Source: Gnetum montanum
Taxonomy: Eukaryota > Streptophyta > Gnetopsida > Gnetales > Gnetaceae
Assembly: GCA_015680685.1 (NCBI GenBank)
Contig: MNCI01011924.1
Location: 31,632 to 95,631, forward strand
DNA length: 64,000 nucleotides
Reading direction: 5' to 3'
This document shows positions 59,188-64,000 of the stretch, piece by piece. Made by a program: the position numbers and the translations under genes. Positions within the stretch are counted from its first letter, which is position 1. Every line of letters starts with the position of its first letter. The notes under the pieces were generated by a model. It saw nothing but the letters and a program-made list of their open reading frames with translations, searched no databases and was not told the DNA's origin.

Positions 59188-60411
59188 TAACAATTTTGTC
59201 CTAGTTGATCTTGATTTCTTTGGTGTGTCATGTGCTTGAGTCTATATCTGCATTGAGTTTGATTAGATCCTATTGACCTTTTGATGTGTCAAAACCTTAA
59301 GAAAAATGGAAAATAAAGAATGTTTGTTGTGGATGATGTATTTATAGGACAAGAACAAGAACTTCACATAAGAACTAAGGACTCAAGGAAAATGAGATCT
59401 ACAATGAGTTGACAAAGTGAAAATCCTATGAGCCAACATGAGAACATGAATGAGCATGGATTGAAATCAAAGACTATAAACCAAATGAAGATGCTCCAAG
59501 GATTGGAAAGAAGACAAATTAATGAGAGAAAGCCTTGAGAACCAAAGTTCAAAGAGTTAAGAAGAGGTCTCTCAGAAACAATAGACATCTCCATATGAAA
59601 GTAGATGTCTGTCAAAAATAGTAGACATTGCCATCTAAAAGTAGATGTCTTCCTAGAGACATCCCACTTCAGAACAAGACGTCTCTCTAGAATTGAGGCA
59701 GATCTCAAGTAGACGTCCCAACTTTGAATGAGATGTCTACACTAGCTGTTGGGTAGCTATTGCATGAATTTCAAGGAGTTTTTAGAAACTCCAAATTTAT
59801 AAGAAGAAGCCCAATTCTTGGGAATTGTGATAGTGTTATCAACATCGAAGCAATCATTACCTAATCTATGCTCTTGTACTCTTGTCCTTCATTGTCACAT
59901 CATTTGCTTAGTTGTATGATAATTGTATGTTTAATTGAGATTCAACAATAAGGACTTGTAATTGTAGTTACATTCTTCCCTTATTTCTTTTCTTTTTCTT
60001 GTTGCTTTGTGTGGTTGATGTGCTTCTTGCAAGAAGACATCTATATTGAGCTTGTTAGGATCCTACAAGATTGAATGATTTTGCGATGCCAAAACACTCC
60101 AGAGCGAAGCTTAATTTTGTAAAGGTTGTGGGATCCTTGAAACCACATTCTAAGCTTATTGAGACCTTATGGGGTTGAGTGGTTTCATAGCAACAAAACA
60201 CTCTAGTGTGGAGCGTAGTGCTTCTAGAGGGTATGATGCCCTTGAAACCACATTTGATAGAGAAACAAAGTCTGGAGATGTGCATGGATTCTACCCTCTA
60301 AGTGTGGAAGTACCCAAGTTAGGGAACCACATAAAGTTTTGTGTGTTGTGTGGTAGGTATGATTTTAATTGGAAACTTATTCATCCCCCCCTTCTAAGTT
60401 CTTAATCATCA
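59188..60411 (+). repeat. LTR-like region before copia element K
   Basis: Right end CA at 60411, two bases before a PBS. The left limit is uncertain: TGTAACA at 59188 follows a good PPT and may be the 3' LTR start of C, in which case the K LTR begins somewhat later. It contains repeated boxes of AGATGTCT/AGACGTCT type (59585-59740) and a TATA-like TTTATAAG at 59796-59803. A tandem duplication lies at 60050-60262. Confidence 0.55.
60050..60262 (+). repeat. Tandem duplication of about 107 bp in the K LTR
   Basis: Two diverged units, each ending CCTTGAAACCACATT (near 60137-60155 and 60240-60255) and containing CAAAACACTC (60092 and 60193 regions). Confidence 0.65.
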
Positions 60412-60413
60412 AG

Positions 60414-60429
60414 TGGTATCAAAGCTTGG
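60414..60429 (+). promoter_or_regulatory. K primer binding site (initiator-Met type)
   Basis: TGGTATCAAAGCTTGG matches the common plant copia PBS TGGTATCAGAGC, complementary to the 3' end of initiator tRNA-Met. It marks the preceding sequence as a 5' LTR. Confidence 0.85.
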
Positions 60430-60466
60430 TACTCTTACATTCAACTTTAATTTTCAAGAGTGAACT

Positions 60467-62212
60467 ATGGAGGGAACATCCTACACAAAGCCATCAATGT
60501 TCGATGGATGCAAAGCTTCCTTGAGTTAATGGAGTTTGAGGTATGGGAGTCCATCCTCCAAGGTTACACACCACCTATCAATAGTACAACAAAGGTCATC
60601 AAACCATAGAGCAAGTGGACATCAGAAGAAAGAGATAAGTTTATGTGTGATTTTAAAGCAAAAAATTGTTTATATTGTGCATTAATAAGTCTAAATTTAA
60701 TAAAATAGCTAGCTGTAGAATTGCTAAGGAAATTTGGAAAACTTTAGAAGCTACCTATTAGGGCACATCCATAGTCAAACAATCTAAACTTTTGATCTTA
60801 GAAAGTGAGTATGACAAACTCAAAATGAGAGAGGTGAAAAGATAAAAGATTATTTCTCTAGGACTAATGATATAGTTGTAGCGATTAGCGATACAAGCAA
60901 GGACTTACCTAAAAGTGATGTAATAATAAAGATGATTAGAACTCTATAACCTAAGTTTAGACCTAAGGTTACATCTATGAAATAAATTAGGAATTTTTCG
61001 ATCTTAAAATTTGAAGAACTACAAAGTGTTATTATTTCTTATGAAATCAATCTCATAAGTGAAGGGGCAATAAAATAAAATCCCATTACCTTGGAATCAA
61101 CATCCAAAGAGAAGGACCTAGAAGATCAAGAAATGAACAATGAAGAAGAAATTGTCCTTCTATCAAGAAGGCTTCAAATACTTTTAGCAAAAAAGGGTAA
61201 GAGCTTCTATCAACAAGAATCCAACTAATACAACACCTAAGGTAAGGATAGAGGTAAGAATTTTTCAAAATCTAATTTTGATTCATTTTTAATAGAATGT
61301 TTGATATGTTGGGAAAGAGGCCATGTGACCTTCGAATGTCCTAGCAATGGCATGTTGAAACTGATTGATAGGAATAATGTGGATATGAAAAAGACCAACT
61401 TCTACACAAGCTAGAATAATGAAGAACCAAGTGATGAAGAAGTGGATCATGATACAAAAGATTCACAGTGCATTTGTATAGCTCTTACAAATGGAAATGA
61501 TAGTCTCTTAGATGATGATCAATTTGAAAACGATGAAGATAGGTATGATCTCTTGTGTAAGGAACTTCTATTTTTTCAAAGCCTCTGTATAAAGGTAGAT
61601 AAGAAACTAAAAATAAAGGATCAAGATATTTCTTCACTAAATATATTGATTTTAGATCTCACAAAAAAAATCTCAAACCTAAGTGCTAAAAATGAAAAAC
61701 TAACCTTGTCCTATGAGCAGGCTAAGGAAGAATGTATAGATTCTAAACTTATAAATGAAAGACTGGTCAAAGGAAAGGAATCTCTTCAAATAGTTCTTGG
61801 GCAAGGAAGAAGTCCAAATGATAAAAGTGAACTAGGTTGCTATCAACAAGAACAAGCATCCCCACAAAAGGCATTAGAACAAGAGGCTCCTTCAAAGATT
61901 GAGGTAACTACTAGCACTCCATTTAGCCAAAAGGTAATTTCAAGTTTTAATAACTTCTATCCAAATAAAAGAGTTAGGTGTTAGTATTACTATAAATTTG
62001 GACATAAGCAATGGGATTGTAATTTGAAGTATTATCATATGAATACTTGGACATATCACATAACACCTTGGTCTTATCCATATGTGTCTAGAAAGGAATT
62101 TATGCAGGATAACAAGATAAAGGGCAAGGGAATGAAGAAGGTATCGAGAATTAAGAAGAAGGAAGATGATAACAAGAAAATCCTCTCAAATGATTTTGTC
62201 AAAGGGAGCTAG
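60467..62212 (+). pseudogene. K: Ty1/copia gag
   Basis: Starts MEGTSYTKPSMFDG at 60467. The UBN2-type gag domain follows: KIKDYFSRTNDIVVAISDTS, LPKSDVIIKMIRTL and NFSILKFEELQSVIISYEIN (60840-61045). A complete CCHC zinc knuckle CLICWERGHVTFEC (CX2CX4HX4C) lies at 61298-61339. A long intact frame at 61442-61984 carries a predicted coiled coil (KKISNLSAKNEKLTLSYEQA). A second zinc-knuckle-like motif near 61978-62020 (YYYKFGHKQWDCN) has lost its Cys pair. This layout resembles SIRE/Maximus-type copia. Stops in the first third. No protease, integrase or RT follows. Confidence 0.8.
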
Positions 62213-62399
62213 TCTTTGAAAATACATGAAATTTGTATAAAAGAAGATATGTCAAAAGAGGGATCTCATTCTCAAGCTTCCTAGACATCTCTTCCACCTC
62301 TTCAGCAAGAAAGGTAAGTAGAGGTAAGTTTTTTTTATTATCTTTTAAGACTATAATCCTTAGTAGTCATCTTTGAGTTGTATCTTGCTAAACCCCATC

Positions 62400-62590
62400 T
62401 TGTTGAGACGTCTTTATGAAGATGTCTCCTAAGAGACATCTACTTTTCAAAGAAGATGTCCACTTGTGTTTTATAAGTGCAACATAGACATCTATCTTTC
62501 AAAGGAGACATCTATCTTTTCATTTAAAACCCTTGTTTAGAACTATTATATAAATCCAAACCCTCATTTTTCATTCATCCAAGCATAGAT
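62400..62590 (+). promoter_or_regulatory. Possible internal promoter ahead of the K second ORF
   Basis: Contains five or six boxes of the AGATGTCT/AGACATCT type (62404-62515), as in the K LTR U3 (59585-59740), followed 30-35 bases later by a TATA box TTATATAAATCC (62546-62557) and, within 130 bases, the ORF start region. The order boxes-TATA-ORF copies that of the LTR. Function is inferred. Confidence 0.45.
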
Positions 62591-62683
62591 GTCCAAGAAG
62601 AGATGACCAGAGTTTTACCAACAGCTATGATTTGTGCTATTTGTTCAACATCCATTGTCCAAAAGAAGGTAGCAAAATTAGGG

Positions 62684-64000
62684 ATGCCACCTAAGAGGAG
62701 CAAGAAGTCAAAAGGAGCTTCCTCTAGCACTACAAATACCTACAATCCTAAGTTTAGATTAGTTAGTGCCCAGTACTACTTTGAGGTAACTCAAATCATT
62801 TCTATCATCTCTGAGCATTCTCTTTCTTTCCCATATCATAGACAAAAAGAATTGATGAGTTTCTTCCAAGTATTGAATTAGGGTACTTTCATTACTATGA
62901 ATTTTTGTGTGCCTAAAATTCTCATTAGAGAATTTTATTGTAACATTGTCATTAAAAATGCTTCTGTTGGGGCCTTTACTACCATGGCTAGGGGTTTGCT
63001 TATAGATGTTTCCCCTCAAGCTATTAATGATATTCTTAGAATTACTAGTGTTGATGTGTTTTAGGTTACCATTCATTCCATGAGTGACATTTTTACAAAT
63101 GGTGCAATTCCTATCTTCCAAAATGAGTTTTGTGATGCTTTGTCTAGAGATTTAGTATCTCTTCATAGTGGGAGAATTTATAGAAGTCAGATGGCCTTGA
63201 ATGCTTCCATTGTTTCCCTCATTATTTTATACAACATCATTGTAAAAGGTGGAAGCTATAATTATTTGTTACCAACCTAAGTGTTTTTTCTCTACTATAT
63301 GCTCACAAGAAAACCCTTAGATTTGGGTCATACTCTTTGCCAAGACATGCTGGGCTTGTTTACCAAGGAGAGAATACTTGGGCATCCTCACCTCATTAGT
63401 TTATTGATTTGATAGAGAGGTGTTCCCATTCCAAACATGCCTTTGCTAAAGACAAGAGGAGCCTTGGTGAGTACTTAGAAAAAAAATCTTTGCACATGTT
63501 GATGAAGTAGAAACTAGCATCAAGCTACAAAAATCCCAAAAGAAGAGATCTACATTACCATCTTAGGCCTCTCCTTAGCTAAGAAGGTTCAAATCAGTTC
63601 AGAACCAAATGAGGTCTTCATTGAAGAAGCTACTTAGGCCACTTGCTCGTACCATTGGGATGATTGGTAGGAATGTCTCTTACCTTTGTAAGATTATGGA
63701 TGCAGTTGGATTACCTCCACCTCTTGACGGGCAATAATTTGAGGATATCACCATTCCTCCCATGTCAGATAATGAGGAGGATTATCTAGCCCCTCCTAAA
63801 CATTCTGCAGTAGTTTGGCCTTCCCAAGCATATGACTTGAGAAATGCTTCTGATTCCAAGGAGCCCAATGCACCGCTAGCACATGTCTAGAGGGAGCTTT
63901 TAGATCCCATGTAGCCTAGCTCCAACTCTCATCATCTGGATGATGCTCCGAAGACATTTGAGTAGTAGGTTATGGCGAGCATCTTTGGGACTTCCTCTCA
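62684..64000 (+). pseudogene. K second ORF: plant transposon-protein-like, runs off the window
   Basis: The start MPPKRSKKSKGASSSTTNTY at 62684 is the likeliest; an upstream in-frame ATG is at 62603. Motifs in order: ILIREFYCNIVIKNASVGAF (about 62915-62975), GLLIDVSPQAINDILRI (about 62993-63043), MALNASIVSLIILYNIIVKG (63190-63250), YYMLTRKPLDLGHTLCQDML, and an acidic tail (MSDNEEDYLAPP, about 63760). This order fits the family annotated as 'putative plant transposon protein' (I believe PF20167; from memory). Several stops and one or more frameshifts. It takes the place of pol in a copia-type element. Related in domain to the G2 third ORF. Function unknown. Confidence 0.6.

Noticed and set aside
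59364-59708. 114-codon minus frame in the K LTR region
   Set aside because: Hydrophobic but produced by AT-rich box repeats in U3; no homology recognised.
1-64000. Host protein-coding, tRNA or rRNA genes
   Set aside because: No frame with non-transposon homology and no tRNA-like or rRNA-like sequence was recognised. A tool-based scan could still find a degraded one.

Overview
The window is nuclear DNA of a seed plant. It is AT-rich and contains no cellular gene I can support. Nearly all of it is LTR retrotransposons nested in one another, plus one LINE fragment. Evidence for a plant: Ty3/gypsy polyproteins of Athila-like, Tat/Ogre-like and chromovirus types, a Ty1/copia gag, TGGCGCC-type and initiator-Met-type primer binding sites (PBS), and plant TATA and poly(A) signals in the LTRs. 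The species cannot be told. All coding regions carry stops or frameshifts. Element names used below are mine: G1, G2, G3, N and L48 (one Athila-like gypsy group with TGATGAG...CTCATCA LTR ends), S (solo LTR of that group), T (Tat/Ogre-like), C (chromovirus), K (copia).

Layout. 1-3359: 3' part of G1 (+), which has lost RT, RNase H and integrase, ending in an LTR. 3450-4400: LINE remnant. 5865-6007 and 37862-38577: two halves of one G3 LTR, split by G2. 6008-37861: G2 (-), about 13.5 kb once its own insertions are removed, with order 5' LTR (36913-37861), PBS, gag, protease, linker, RT, RNase H, integrase, noncoding spacer, third ORF, polypurine tract (PPT), 3' LTR (6008-6929). S (11549-12346, target-site duplication GGTGG) sits in the G2 spacer. 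T (17262-34775, +, target-site duplication GTATT) sits in G2 gag. 38578-44026: body of G3 (+). 44027-47575: scrambled gypsy pieces. 47576-48600: second copy of the third-ORF coiled coil (+). 48821-49230 and 55435-55854: L48 LTR, split by N (49231-55429, -, target-site duplication GTTTA), an element with clean ends that keeps gag but not pol. 56450-59187: decayed chromovirus C. 59188-64000: copia element K with LTR, PBS and gag, followed not by pol but by a second ORF that runs off the window.

Main observations. (1) T carries an antisense, apparently intron-containing gene (26808 to 23043) between protease and RT, with its own TATA box. (2) Three related minisatellite arrays bracket the modules of T. 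(3) G2, T and K each show short boxes resembling their own LTR U3 again inside the element, ahead of an extra ORF, which suggests internal promoters derived from U3. (4) The extra ORFs of G2 and K, from different superfamilies, look like the same plant transposon-protein family. (5) The G2 protease region is an assembly gap followed by a misplaced near-copy of RT sequence.
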